Counted from the first letter of the stretch, positions 23,964 through 32,788 are shown. The stretch: DNA of 52,001 bases from Flavobacteriaceae bacterium UBA4022 (GCA_002384055.1 DGAU01000016.1:52428-104428), one strand, 5' to 3'. Notes: generated by a model not told the origin, from the sequence alone. Translations and numbers: made by a program.

Positions 23964-25154
23964 ATGAATTTACACGAATATCAAGGAAAGCAGATTTTAA
24001 ATAGTTTTGGTGTGGACATCCAACGAGGAATAGTCGCAGAAACTCCAGAAGAGGCTGTAGCAGCAGCCAAAAAATTGACTGAAGACACAGGAACTTCTTG
24101 GCATGTGATCAAGGCCCAAGTCCATGCAGGTGGACGCGGTAAAGGTGGTGGTGTGAAACTCGCCAAATCTTTGGAAGAGGTCAAAACCATTGCGGGGCAA
24201 ATCATTGGAATGCAATTAGTGACCCCACAAACTTCTGCCGAAGGAAAGAAAGTACACCAAGTTTTGGTCGCCGAAGATGTTTATTATCCAGGAGCGAGCG
24301 AACCAGAAGAATTTTATATCAGTGTTTTATTGAACCGTGCTAGCGGGAAGAACATGATCATGTATTCTACTGAAGGCGGTATGGATATCGAAACGGTAGC
24401 CGAAGAAACGCCAGATCTTATTTTTACAGAAGAAATAGACCCGGCTTTAGGCATACAAGGTTTTCAAGCCCGAAAAATCGCCTTTAACTTAGGTTTAAGC
24501 GGCAAAGCCTTCAAAGAAATGACCCGTTTTGTGACGGCACTTTACAATGCTTATACCGGTATTGACGCCTCATTATTTGAAATCAATCCTGTCCTGAAAA
24601 CCAGTGATGACCGTGTGATCGCTGTTGACGCCAAAGTGACCTTAGATGAAAATGCGCTATTCCGTCATAAGGATTATGAAGCACTGCGTGACTTGCGTGA
24701 AGAAAACCCTATAGAGGTCGAAGCCAAAGCGGTCGGGCTCAATTATGTCGATTTGGAAGGTAACGTGGGCTGTATGGTCAACGGTGCTGGTTTGGCAATG
24801 GCCACGATGGATTTGATCAAACAAGCAGGAGGTGAGCCAGCGAACTTTTTGGATGTAGGGGGTACGGCAGACGCAGAGCGTGTCGAAATCGCCTTCAATT
24901 TGATTCTAAAAGATCCGAACGTGAAAGCGATTTTGATCAATATATTTGGTGGTATTGTCCGATGTGACCGTGTCGCGCAAGGTATTGTAGATGCCTACAA
25001 AAACATGGGAACCATCAACGTGCCGATCATTGTGCGTCTTCAAGGGACCAATGCAGACATCGCCAAGAAACTCATTGACGAAAGTGGCTTAGATGTCCAA
25101 TCGGCCATCGAATTCCAAGAAGCTGCCGACAAAGTACAGGCGGTATTGGCATAA
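23964..25154 (+). CDS. sucC: Succinyl-CoA ligase (ADP-forming) subunit beta
   Basis: 396 residues, normal family length. The ATP-grasp domain begins MNLHEYQGKQIL and contains QVHAGGRGKGGGVKL, then EINPVLKTSDDRVIAVDAKV for metal binding. The C-terminal CoA-ligase domain has FLDVGGTADAERV and IFGGIVRCDRVAQGI. With SucD it makes succinate and ATP from succinyl-CoA in the TCA cycle. sucD is not adjacent, which is common in Bacteroidota but differs from the enterobacterial sucCD operon. Transcribed alone, from a putative promoter at 23933 to a strong terminator at 25201. Confidence 0.97.
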   Translation: MNLHEYQGKQILNSFGVDIQRGIVAETPEEAVAAAKKLTEDTGTSWHVIKAQVHAGGRGKGGGVKLAKSLEEVKTIAGQIIGMQLVTPQTSAEGKKVHQVLVAEDVYYPGASEPEEFYISVLLNRASGKNMIMYSTEGGMDIETVAEETPDLIFTEEIDPALGIQGFQARKIAFNLGLSGKAFKEMTRFVTALYNAYTGIDASLFEINPVLKTSDDRVIAVDAKVTLDENALFRHKDYEALRDLREENPIEVEAKAVGLNYVDLEGNVGCMVNGAGLAMATMDLIKQAGGEPANFLDVGGTADAERVEIAFNLILKDPNVKAILINIFGGIVRCDRVAQGIVDAYKNMGTINVPIIVRLQGTNADIAKKLIDESGLDVQSAIEFQEAADKVQAVLA

Positions 25155-25164
25155 TTTGGCCATA

Positions 25165-25183
25165 TTACAAGCTATTCTTGTAA
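25165..25183 (+). other. Small hairpin in sucC 3' region
   Basis: Perfect seven-base inverted repeat TTACAAG (25165-25171) / CTTGTAA (25177-25183) with a five-base loop, placed between the sucC stop and its terminator. Possibly an mRNA-stabilising structure. Confidence 0.4.
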
Positions 25184-25193
25184 CGCTATCGAA

Positions 25194-25230
25194 TAAAAAA
25201 AGCCCACCGTTTGGTGGGCTTTTTGTTTTT
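25194..25230 (+). terminator. Intrinsic terminator of sucC
   Basis: Eight-base stem AGCCCACC (25201-25208) / GGTGGGCT (25213-25220), GTTT loop, A tract before and TTTTGTTTTT after. Confidence 0.92.
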
Positions 25231-25344
25231 AACATAGTTTTATGTTTTCACGTTTCGCTATGGCATGATATTTTCAATGAACCATATATAATGATGCATG
25301 ATTGGTTTCATTGTAGTTAGTTAAATTGGTTAGTTAGTAGAGTC

Positions 25345-25374
25345 AACCGCACAGGGCAACCTGATGCGGTTTTC
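25345..25374 (+). terminator. Second hairpin with GNRA-type loop before rluF 3' end
   Basis: AACCGCA (25345-25351) pairs with TGCGGTT (25365-25371); inside it CAGG (25352-25355) and CCTG (25360-25363) close a GCAA tetraloop, with one bulged A at 25364. TTTTC follows on the plus strand. It sits tail-to-tail between sucC and the rluF-like gene, 115 bases beyond the sucC terminator, so it may be a backup terminator or end an unannotated small RNA. The 25231-25344 stretch otherwise holds no ORF I would call, only an AT-rich region with two GTTAGTTA direct repeats (25316, 25329). Confidence 0.5.
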
Positions 25375-25382
25375 TTGTGGCC

Positions 25383-26132
25383 CTAATCGGCGTCGTGGTC
25401 CGCAAATGGACTGTTGTCCGAGTCGGCAATGGTCGCTTTTAGATCGTTGACCTCCTTTTGGGTCAAGTCCCGCCACTGTCCTAGTGGCAGATCACCCAGG
25501 TGCAGATGCATCAGGCGCACGCGATTAAGGCGCACCACATCATATTCTAAATACTCACACATCCGCCGAATTTGGCGATTGAGCCCTTGTACCAAAATGA
25601 TTTTGAACGACATACGGCTGATGCGCTCGACGCGGCAGGGCTTGGTCACCGTATCGAGTATTGGGATTCCTGTGCGCATGCGCTTGAGAAAGTTCTCCGA
25701 GATGGGCCGGTCGACATAAACAATATATTCCTTTTCATGGAGGTTTCCGGCACGTAATATTTTGTTGACAATATCACCATTATTGGTCATGAGCAGTAGC
25801 CCCTCACTAGGCTTGTCTAGTCGTCCCACATGAAAAATACGCTGGGGGTGTTTGATGAAATCAACCACATTGCCTTCTATGCTGAGGTCTGTCGTACAGG
25901 TAATACCGACAGGTTTGTTGAGCATGATATATACATCCTCAGAAGGGGCCGATAATAGTGCGCCATTAATTTTAATCACATCGCCAGGCATCACGCGATC
26001 ACCGAGTTGCGCGACCTGATCATTGATGGTCACCACGCCCTGGGTGATCAGCTGATCGGCTTGACGTCTCGAGCAATAACCATTGTCGCTGATGGCCTTA
26101 TTTAGTCGCGTTGAATCGGGATGGTGACTCAT
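25383..26132 (-). CDS. rluF: 23S rRNA pseudouridine synthase, RluF/RluB family
   Basis: 249 residues. An N-terminal S4 RNA-binding domain (about 8-60, RLNKAISDNGYCSRRQADQLI) precedes the RsuA-type catalytic domain with the nucleophile Asp106 in VGRLDKPSEGLL. The segment NNGDIVNKILRAGNLHEKEYIV is closest in my memory to RluF, which converts U2604 of 23S rRNA; RluB-type activity cannot be excluded. A cluster of acidic residues ends the protein. Its start overlaps the uvrB stop by four bases, so it is translationally coupled to uvrB. Confidence 0.87.
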   Translation of the reverse strand: MSHHPDSTRLNKAISDNGYCSRRQADQLITQGVVTINDQVAQLGDRVMPGDVIKINGALLSAPSEDVYIMLNKPVGITCTTDLSIEGNVVDFIKHPQRIFHVGRLDKPSEGLLLMTNNGDIVNKILRAGNLHEKEYIVYVDRPISENFLKRMRTGIPILDTVTKPCRVERISRMSFKIILVQGLNRQIRRMCEYLEYDVVRLNRVRLMHLHLGDLPLGQWRDLTQKEVNDLKATIADSDNSPFADHDAD

Positions 26133-28123
26133 AATTGTTCGAGTTGTTTTTGGTAATGGTTGAGTTGGTCACGCCACTGGGCTGCAGAAACGAAGTCGAG
26201 CTGCTTGGCTGACGATTCCATTTGTTGGCGGGTTTCGCGGATCTTTTTTTCTAATTCGGGCTTGGACCAATAGATTGTTTTTTTTTCTTCGGCCAAGGCC
26301 TTGATTTTGGCTTCGGCCGGACTTATTTTGGCTTTGGTCAGGGCATTGACCAACGATTTGACAATGGGCTGTGGTGTTTGGCCATGATCCTCATTGTATT
26401 TGATTTGTTTTTTGCGGCGGTATTCAGTCGCCTCAATGGTGGCCTGAATGCTCTTGGTCATTTTATCGGCATACATAATGGCTTTTCCATTAAGGTGCCG
26501 AGCGGCACGTCCCACCGTTTGGGTCAGCGCGCGTGCACTGCGCAGAAATCCTTCTTTGTCTGCGTCGAGTATCGCTACGAGTGAGACCTCAGGGAGATCC
26601 AATCCTTCACGCAGCAGGTTAACACCAATGAGCACATCAAAGATACCCAGGCGCAGGTCTTGCATGATTTCGACCCGTTCTAGTGTATCGACGTCACTAT
26701 GAATATAGCGGCAGCGCACCCCTACACGGGTCATGTACTTGGTGAGTTCTTCGGCCATACGCTTGGTGAGTGTGGTGACCAAAACCCGCTCGTCTTTTTC
26801 GACCCGCAGTTGAATTTCTTCGAGCAGATCATCAATTTGATTTTTGCTCGGTCTGATTTCAATGGGCGGATCCAGCAAGCCAGTAGGTCGGATGACTTGT
26901 TCCACATAGACCCCGTCACAGCGCGCGAGCTCATAATCTGCTGGTGTGGCGCTCACATAAATTACCTGATTTTGAAGGGATTCAAATTCTTCAAATTTTA
27001 AAGGGCGATTGTCCATGGCTGCCGGTAAGCGGAAGCCATAGTCAACCAGGTTTTCTTTGCGGCTGCGGTCGCCACCGTACATGGCGCTCACCTGGGAGAC
27101 ACTCACATGACTTTCGTCTACAATCATCAGGTAGTCATCTGGAAAATAATCCAAAAGACAAAAGGGGCGCGTGCCTGGGAGTCGTTGGTCCAGATAACGC
27201 GAATAGTTTTCGATCCCACTGCAATAGCCTAATTCTCGAATCATTTCCAGATCAAAATTGGTGCGTTCCTCTAGGCGTTTGGCCTCAAGGTGCTTGCCGA
27301 TCTCTCTAAAATATTCCAGTTGTTTGACCAGGTCGTCTTGAATGGATTTTATAGCGTTTTGCAGCACATCCTGCGAGGTCACAAACATATTGGCTGGATA
27401 AATATTGAGTCGATCGTAAGATTCAATGACCCGCAAGCTTTCGGGGTCAAAGGCTTCTATTTCCTCGATTTCATCCCCAAAAAAGTGAATACGGAACGCA
27501 TGGTCGGCATAACCCGGAAACACATCAATGGTATCTCCTTTGATGCGAAAGCGCCCATTATGGAATTCCGCCTCCGTGCGGGCATACAAGCCTTGCACAA
27601 GTTGATGGAGTAATTTGGTGCGCGAGAGAATTTGTCCCTTTTCGAGTTGAATCACATTCTTTTTGAATTCAACAGGATTGCCAATACCGTAAAGGCAGGA
27701 TACAGAAGCCACCACAATTACGTCGCGGCGTCCGGACAAAAGTGAAGAGGTGGTGCTCAGCCTTAGTTTTTCAATTTCTTCGTTGATCGAAAGGTCCTTT
27801 TCGATGTAGACACCACTACTGGGGATGTAGGCTTCGGGTTGGTAATAATCGTAGTACGAGACGAAATATTCTACGGCATTGTTTGGAAAAAAAAGCTTGA
27901 ACTCACTGTATAATTGTGCGGCCAAGGTTTTGTTATGGGCCAGAACTAAGGTGGGTTTCTGTACTTGGGTGATCACATTGGCCACCGTGAAGGTTTTTCC
28001 ACTTCCCGTCACCCCCAGCAAAGTCTGTTGCCTTACATTTTGTTGCAAACCCTCGACCAATTGCCGAATCGCTTCTGGCTGGTCGCCCGTAGGCGCGAAA
28101 TCACTAACAAGTTCAAAGGTCAT
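26129..28123 (-). CDS. uvrB: Excinuclease ABC subunit B
   Basis: 664 residues, normal length. Walker A GVTGSGKT at 37-44, the DNA-gripping beta-hairpin with YYDYYQPEAYIPSS around 90-104, Walker B DESH at 336-339, helicase motifs VLVTTLTKRMAEEL and QTVGRAARH, and a C-terminal UVR coiled-coil (about 625-660) for UvrA/UvrC contact. UvrB verifies damage after UvrA loading and positions UvrC for incision in nucleotide excision repair. All motifs are intact. First gene of a two-gene unit with rluF. Confidence 0.98.
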   Translation of the reverse strand: MTFELVSDFAPTGDQPEAIRQLVEGLQQNVRQQTLLGVTGSGKTFTVANVITQVQKPTLVLAHNKTLAAQLYSEFKLFFPNNAVEYFVSYYDYYQPEAYIPSSGVYIEKDLSINEEIEKLRLSTTSSLLSGRRDVIVVASVSCLYGIGNPVEFKKNVIQLEKGQILSRTKLLHQLVQGLYARTEAEFHNGRFRIKGDTIDVFPGYADHAFRIHFFGDEIEEIEAFDPESLRVIESYDRLNIYPANMFVTSQDVLQNAIKSIQDDLVKQLEYFREIGKHLEAKRLEERTNFDLEMIRELGYCSGIENYSRYLDQRLPGTRPFCLLDYFPDDYLMIVDESHVSVSQVSAMYGGDRSRKENLVDYGFRLPAAMDNRPLKFEEFESLQNQVIYVSATPADYELARCDGVYVEQVIRPTGLLDPPIEIRPSKNQIDDLLEEIQLRVEKDERVLVTTLTKRMAEELTKYMTRVGVRCRYIHSDVDTLERVEIMQDLRLGIFDVLIGVNLLREGLDLPEVSLVAILDADKEGFLRSARALTQTVGRAARHLNGKAIMYADKMTKSIQATIEATEYRRKKQIKYNEDHGQTPQPIVKSLVNALTKAKISPAEAKIKALAEEKKTIYWSKPELEKKIRETRQQMESSAKQLDFVSAAQWRDQLNHYQKQLEQL

Positions 28124-28220
28124 ATGAGGTGAATGAATGCGGCTAAATTACGAAATTGATTTGGCACAGCCCACCTTTAAACAGCAAGGTGAATGGCTCA
28201 ATAATAGCAGATCAAAACAG

Positions 28221-28625
28221 TTAAAAACTGATATCGATATAAAATTCAAAGCGCACGGCTGTTGGGCTAGGCCCTTGCGCATAAGGTTTAGATTTGGTGT
28301 CGATGATCACAAGTTCCTGACCAATATAATTGGGTTCGGGCTGATAGATGTAATGGATGTGCTGGGTAATGGAATCTACACGCAGCATACTGATCAGACC
28401 TTGGTAGGGTGGGCTGACAATGAGGGTTTGTGATTCGGTTGCAAAATGACCCAAGTCAAAATTCAAGGTATCTTGATGGCGCATCGAAATATGGGGCGTA
28501 AAGACCACGGTTGTGCCCTGATCGTCATTTTGACGGACACAGGACCCCAATAAAAGAATAATCAAAAACCCAAGCGCGAAGTGCGATAGGCGATGATGTT
28601 GGGATATTTTATTTTGAGCGATCAT
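28221..28625 (-). CDS. Hypothetical small lipoprotein
   Basis: 134 residues. A long polar N-terminus is followed by a hydrophobic stretch (about 16-27) and lipobox LGSC with Cys29, so a lipoprotein is predicted. The mature part (about 105 residues) is beta-rich in appearance (TLNFDLGHF, TLIVSPPYQGLISM, YIYQPEPNYIGQELVI), reminiscent of an Ig-like domain such as those with a YxPxxxYxGxD-type edge, but I recognise no family. It sits 18 bases after the pRiA4b-ORF3-like gene on the same strand and is probably the last gene of the long minus-strand unit. Function unknown. Confidence 0.7.
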   Translation of the reverse strand: MIAQNKISQHHRLSHFALGFLIILLLGSCVRQNDDQGTTVVFTPHISMRHQDTLNFDLGHFATESQTLIVSPPYQGLISMLRVDSITQHIHYIYQPEPNYIGQELVIIDTKSKPYAQGPSPTAVRFEFYIDISF

Positions 28626-28643
28626 TTGAGGGCTTGTTTTGGT

Positions 28644-29165
28644 CTATTGCCATTCAGAATCATAGGATAACCCATCGAGATCATCGTCGTCCAAACCAAA
28701 TTCGTCAAAGCCATCATCGTCTTCTTCACTATCTTCTGCCAGACCTATAAACTCTGTGGATGGGGCCTCTTCTGGTATTTGACCATGGGCAAAAAGCAGG
28801 TTGGGGTAGGTGACACCATCCTGTGGTGTGGTGATTTCCGCGAGCTCTACCAAAAACGTCCAATAATTTAAAAAGTCATAGACATAGATCATTTTGGTTT
28901 GATCTGCATCCAAAACATCGGCCAGTAAGGTGTCGCGCATCACCCCAATATCACCTTGAACTTCGCTCATGTCGAACAAAGGAAATTCTTCGCCCTGTTC
29001 CCATTGATCGTTACTGACATAAAAAGAGGCCATTTCTTGTCCCTCAAAACCAAAGGCCTGAGTGATGCTATTGTGAAAGTCCTCTAGGGTTGCATTATTG
29101 TCCATTTCCAAGTCTCTAAAGACGTCTTCTTGGGCATTGAGAATAATTCTAAAACGATAAATCAT
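28644..29165 (-). CDS. pRiA4b ORF-3-like protein with acidic tail
   Basis: 173 residues. The N-terminal ~120 residues (MIYRFRIILNAQEDVFRDLEM, ATLEDFHNSITQAFGF, SFYVSNDQW, MIYVYDFLNYWTFLVELAEI) match the plasmid pRiA4b ORF-3-like fold (PF07929), often labelled 'IS1096 passenger TnpR family'. The last ~35 residues are almost entirely Asp/Glu/Gly. Despite the label there is no transposase, terminal repeat or resolvase motif nearby. Chromosomal copies are widespread in Bacteroidota with unknown role. Lies between ctaA and a small lipoprotein, same strand. Confidence 0.85.
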   Translation of the reverse strand: MIYRFRIILNAQEDVFRDLEMDNNATLEDFHNSITQAFGFEGQEMASFYVSNDQWEQGEEFPLFDMSEVQGDIGVMRDTLLADVLDADQTKMIYVYDFLNYWTFLVELAEITTPQDGVTYPNLLFAHGQIPEEAPSTEFIGLAEDSEEDDDGFDEFGLDDDDLDGLSYDSEWQ

Positions 29166-29239
29166 AGACAGTGGTTAAAGGGGTAAAGTTAAAATTAATC
29201 AATCAGAAAACACATAAAAAAATGAATTCCACGGGATTA

Positions 29240-30265
29240 TTATTGATGGCGAAAGACATGAACCGTGTAGGTCATGTTGGCCAAGAGCCAAAAGGCGACC
29301 ACTTGATGCGCAAGCCCTAGTGCTACAGGGACTTGCAGCAATAGCGTCAATACGCCCAAAATAAATTGCACCCCGACTAGGGCCAAAAGAGACTTGAGTG
29401 CCCATCTGTGTCGTGGCTCGCGTGTTTTTTGGAAGCCTAGGTAACTGATCCAGCCGATTAGAGCAACGACAATGTAGGCTAGGGTTCGGTGGACAAATTG
29501 GACACCGCTCTTACCCTCAACAAAATTCTTCCAAATAGGGCGTAACTCCTGGGTTACGGTCTCATGGATCCATAAGCCATCACTCATTTTGGGCCAGTGG
29601 TTGTGGATCCAACCTGCATCGAGTCCCGCCACAAAAGCGCCGTAGATGATTTGAATCACCAATACCACATAGCCCGCCACAAGAGCTGTTTTCATGCTGG
29701 GCCAATGGGCGCCAATGCCTTTGGCATGGGGGTAAATTAAGTCCAGAGCCACCCAAAGGGTATAGGCAAAGGTCAAAAATGCCGTGGTCAGGTGCATGGC
29801 CAATCGGTAGTGACTCACATCGGGCCGTTCGACCAAACCACTCTTGACCATATACCAGCCCAAGAATCCTTGCATACTCCCCATGAGCATGAGCACAAGG
29901 CATTTTTTTATGGTGCTTGGCGTGAGTCTTTTTTTGATCAAAAAGTAAACGAAGGGGATCATAAAAACCATTCCGATAACCCGTCCAATAACCCGGTGGA
30001 TCCATTCCCAGAAGAAGATGTCCTTAAATTCTTCTAAGGTCATGCGGTGATTTATTTTTTGGTATTCGGGGTATTGTTTGTAGAGATCAAAGGCTGCGTC
30101 CCATTCTTGAGCATTTAACGGGGGAATGGTTCCCGCAATCAGTTGGTAGTTGGCAATGGACAAACCAGAATGTGTCAGGCGAGTGATACCCCCAACAACC
30201 ACCATTATAAAGATTAAAAAACAGCCGCTCAACAGCCAATAAATGACGGGTTTAGTGTCTTTCAT
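29240..30265 (-). CDS. ctaA: Heme A synthase (COX15/CtaA)
   Basis: 341 residues from the ATG at 30265; an in-frame upstream start at 30343 would overlap the GNAT gene by 92 bases and add a non-membrane stretch. About eight membrane segments are visible. Conserved heme-ligand histidines are His90 (EWIHRVIGR), His158 (AMHLTTAF), a third in FVHRTLAY and a fourth in AHQVVAFW. The segment GGITRLTHSGLSIANYQ is typical of the COX15 type (mitochondrial/alpha-proteobacterial class). The enzyme oxidises the heme O methyl group to make heme A for cytochrome c oxidase. Overlaps the GNAT gene end by 14 bases. Confidence 0.94.
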   Translation of the reverse strand: MKDTKPVIYWLLSGCFLIFIMVVVGGITRLTHSGLSIANYQLIAGTIPPLNAQEWDAAFDLYKQYPEYQKINHRMTLEEFKDIFFWEWIHRVIGRVIGMVFMIPFVYFLIKKRLTPSTIKKCLVLMLMGSMQGFLGWYMVKSGLVERPDVSHYRLAMHLTTAFLTFAYTLWVALDLIYPHAKGIGAHWPSMKTALVAGYVVLVIQIIYGAFVAGLDAGWIHNHWPKMSDGLWIHETVTQELRPIWKNFVEGKSGVQFVHRTLAYIVVALIGWISYLGFQKTREPRHRWALKSLLALVGVQFILGVLTLLLQVPVALGLAHQVVAFWLLANMTYTVHVFRHQ

Positions 30266-30791
30266 AGTTTTCTTTTTTGAGTCGATACCAATTGTATATG
30301 TTCTTTGTTTCTCCCGGATAGTGATCCCGTTTTTCAAATTCAAAACCCAGCTTCGACAGAACCCGAATGGACTTGGTGTGCCCCACCATAGTGAAGGCGC
30401 GAATCAGATCAAGGCCTTGATGGTCAAAACCATAGGTCACAACCGCATGAGACGCCTCTGTAGCGATACCTTGACCCCAATACTGGGGCAAAAAGCGGTA
30501 GCCGAGATCCGGAACGCCAAGTGCTGGTATTTGTTTGAGACCACAAAAGCCAATGAGTTTTTGATCGGCCTGATGCACTACTGCCATACGGGCATAACCA
30601 TAAGTGGTGTATTCTTTGAGCCAGGTATCCTCGATGATTTCTGAGGCATGTGCTCTGGTATGGATCATGACGTCTCCAGTTTTCTGGTGCGTCGCCTTAT
30701 TCGAACCCAACGCAACCACTGCATCAATATCCTCTAGCGTAAAAGGTCGCAGACAAAGCCGGTTTGTATTTAAGGCAATGGGCTGGGTCAT
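30252..30791 (-). CDS. GNAT-family N-acetyltransferase (RimJ/RimL type)
   Basis: 179 residues. N-terminal strand TNRLCLRPFTLEDIDAVVALGS, core GFCGLKQI, LGYRFLPQYWGQGIATEASHAVV (acetyl-CoA pyrophosphate loop Q/R-x-x-G-x-A with QGIATEA) and NxxSIRVLSKLGFEFEKRDHY fit the Acetyltransf_3 subgroup that includes RimJ and RimL. These acetylate protein N-termini or small molecules; the substrate is not predictable. Start overlaps the CCA-adding enzyme stop by four bases and its end overlaps ctaA, so it is tightly coupled in the unit. Confidence 0.9.
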   Translation of the reverse strand: MTQPIALNTNRLCLRPFTLEDIDAVVALGSNKATHQKTGDVMIHTRAHASEIIEDTWLKEYTTYGYARMAVVHQADQKLIGFCGLKQIPALGVPDLGYRFLPQYWGQGIATEASHAVVTYGFDHQGLDLIRAFTMVGHTKSIRVLSKLGFEFEKRDHYPGETKNIYNWYRLKKENYERH

Positions 30792-32215
30792 GGGCGCGGA
30801 GTGAGGCCGAGCTCAGCCCCTTTTTGTAACATAAAGACTTTGGCCGCCTCATATTCATTGGGAATCTTTCCTTCGAGTATGGCTTCTTTAATGGCTTCTT
30901 TGATCTGGCCGATTTCTCTTGATGGTCCTAGGCCAAATGTGGTCATGATTTCTTCTCCACTCATTGGGGGTTGGAAATTACGGACATGATCCCGTTGCTC
31001 CACTTCTTGAATTTTTTCACGTACCCGCTGGAAATTGGCATGGTACTTTTTGAATCGTCGGGGATTTTTGGTGGTGATATCTGCTTCGCAAAGCGTCATC
31101 AGTGATTCCAGATCGTTGCCCGCGTCAAAAATCAATCGGCGCACGGCGCTATCGGTCACATTCTGTGAAATAACGATAGGTCTTGAGCTCATGGCCACCA
31201 TTTTGCGGACAAATTTAAGCCGATCGTTAAGGGGCATTTTGAGTCGCTTAAAAAGTTTCAGGACCATTTTGGAACCCACGAATTCGTGACCGTGAAAGGT
31301 CCACCCATTCTTTTGGTCAAAACGTTTGGTAGGCGCCTTACCAATATCGTGCAATAATGCAGACCAACGCAACCAAAGATCATCGCTGGTGCGCGCCATA
31401 TTGTCGACGACCTCTAAGGTATGCCAGAAGTTGTCCTTGTGCAGCTGTCCTTCTTGCTCTTCGATACCTTCTAAGGCCGTAAGTTCTGGAAAAATAAAGG
31501 GCAGAAGCCCTGTTTTTTGCAATAAGGCAAGTCCGATCGAAGGCACATCGGCATTTAAAATTTTGTTGGTTTCCTCTACAATCCGCTCCTTTGAAATGAT
31601 TTCAATACGCGGCGCATTGCGGCGGATCGCATCGAGGCATTCTGGTGTAATGGTAAAGTTGAGTTGCGTGGCAAAGCGTATGGCCCGAAGCATGCGCAAA
31701 GGATCATCGCTAAATGTGATGTCGGGATCCAAAGGGGTTTTTAAAATTTTCTGTCCCAGAGCTTTGATTCCATCGAAAGGGTCGAGTAATGCGCCAAAAT
31801 TGTCTTTATTGACACTAATAGCTAAAGCGTTGATGGTAAAATCACGCCGTTGCTGATCGTCTTGTAGCGACCCATCTTCGACAATTGGATTGCGGCTGTC
31901 GCTGCGGTATGATTCGCGTCGTGCTCCAACGAATTCCAATTCCAAACCTTGGGTTTTGAGCATGGCCGTTCCGTAGGTTTTGAATACACTGACTTTAGGC
32001 TTGTTGGGCAATAACTCGGCTACTTGTCTGGCCAAAGCAATGCCACTGCCCACGGTAACAAAGTCTAGATCTTTTGCAGAAGATCGCTTGAGTAGGTAAT
32101 CCCGAACAAAACCCCCAATGACATAAGTCTCCAAATTGAGCATTTGGGCTGCCTGGGCTACAGTCCTAAAAATAGGGTGGTCCAGTGCATTTTCTAATCC
32201 TTGGGATGGGCTCAT
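30788..32215 (-). CDS. CCA tRNA nucleotidyltransferase, HD-domain type
   Basis: 475 residues. The nucleotidyltransferase head has GGFVRD at 34-39 and catalytic Asp49/Asp51 (KDLDFV), followed by the RRDFTINALA and DPLRMLRAIRFA motifs. An HD domain follows (LLHDIGKAPT with later His-Asp pairs), and a C-terminal tail ends near GLTPRP. This class I-type enzyme (poly-A polymerase superfamily) adds or repairs the 3' CCA of tRNAs; the HD domain may give phosphatase or phosphodiesterase activity. It abuts the Sua5 gene with no gap and is coupled to the GNAT gene. Confidence 0.94.
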   Translation of the reverse strand: MSPSQGLENALDHPIFRTVAQAAQMLNLETYVIGGFVRDYLLKRSSAKDLDFVTVGSGIALARQVAELLPNKPKVSVFKTYGTAMLKTQGLELEFVGARRESYRSDSRNPIVEDGSLQDDQQRRDFTINALAISVNKDNFGALLDPFDGIKALGQKILKTPLDPDITFSDDPLRMLRAIRFATQLNFTITPECLDAIRRNAPRIEIISKERIVEETNKILNADVPSIGLALLQKTGLLPFIFPELTALEGIEEQEGQLHKDNFWHTLEVVDNMARTSDDLWLRWSALLHDIGKAPTKRFDQKNGWTFHGHEFVGSKMVLKLFKRLKMPLNDRLKFVRKMVAMSSRPIVISQNVTDSAVRRLIFDAGNDLESLMTLCEADITTKNPRRFKKYHANFQRVREKIQEVEQRDHVRNFQPPMSGEEIMTTFGLGPSREIGQIKEAIKEAILEGKIPNEYEAAKVFMLQKGAELGLTPRP

Positions 32216-32776
32216 TTACTTTCTGATTACTTGAACCGTTCCATCATTTTTGAGTCTGATGACACTAGAGGGTCGGTCATTTTTCTTATTGCGATCCAAA
32301 TTTACGACATAGTCTACGCCGTCCAAAATTGCTTGGTCAATTTCTTTGAACATACCCGGGGTAGGCTGCCCACTGATATTGGCAGAGGTCGAGACCAAGG
32401 GTTTTTTGAGATATTTAATGATCGATCGGCAAAATTCATTGTCGGTAATGCGCACACCAAGAGAATCGTCTTCTGCGATTAAATTTTCTGCCACATGGCG
32501 TGGTTGGTCATAGACAATCGTGGTGGGCCGGTCGGCATATTTGAGAATGTCGTAAGCCACTTCGGGGATCGACGAGATGTATTGTTCTAACATCCTGAAG
32601 TCCGACACCAGGCATATTAAGGCTTTAGAATCGTCGCGTTGCTTGAGCGCGAATACCCGGTCAACGGCCTCGGCATTGGTAGCATCGCAACCGATACCCC
32701 AAACGGTGTCGGTTGGATAAACGATGAGTCCTCCACGTTTGAGGACCTTGAGTGCTTTTTCTAATTCGGGATGCAT
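32216..32776 (-). CDS. L-threonylcarbamoyladenylate synthase (Sua5/TsaC/YrdC family)
   Basis: 186 residues, a single YrdC domain without the extra Sua5 C-terminal domain. Motifs: GGLIVYPTDTVWGIGCDATN, FALKQRDDSKALICLVSD (binding of ATP/bicarbonate), SLGVRITDNEFC and the closing STSANISGQPTPGMF. It makes threonylcarbamoyl-AMP, the first step of the t6A modification at tRNA position 37. YciO-type paralogues of unclear function are similar, so assignment to TsaC is probable rather than certain. Immediately upstream of the CCA enzyme; both act on tRNA. Confidence 0.9.
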   Translation of the reverse strand: MHPELEKALKVLKRGGLIVYPTDTVWGIGCDATNAEAVDRVFALKQRDDSKALICLVSDFRMLEQYISSIPEVAYDILKYADRPTTIVYDQPRHVAENLIAEDDSLGVRITDNEFCRSIIKYLKKPLVSTSANISGQPTPGMFKEIDQAILDGVDYVVNLDRNKKNDRPSSVIRLKNDGTVQVIRK

Positions 32777-32788
32777 GAACAGGAAAAT

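Noticed and set aside
28644..29165. Mobile element suggested by the 'IS1096 passenger' label of the family
   Set aside because: No transposase, resolvase, inverted repeats or target duplication nearby; the name reflects one historical member.
31326..31856. 176-codon plus-strand frame opposite the CCA-adding enzyme
   Set aside because: Lies wholly antisense to a well-conserved gene, Ser/Arg-rich composition typical of a shadow frame, no family resemblance.
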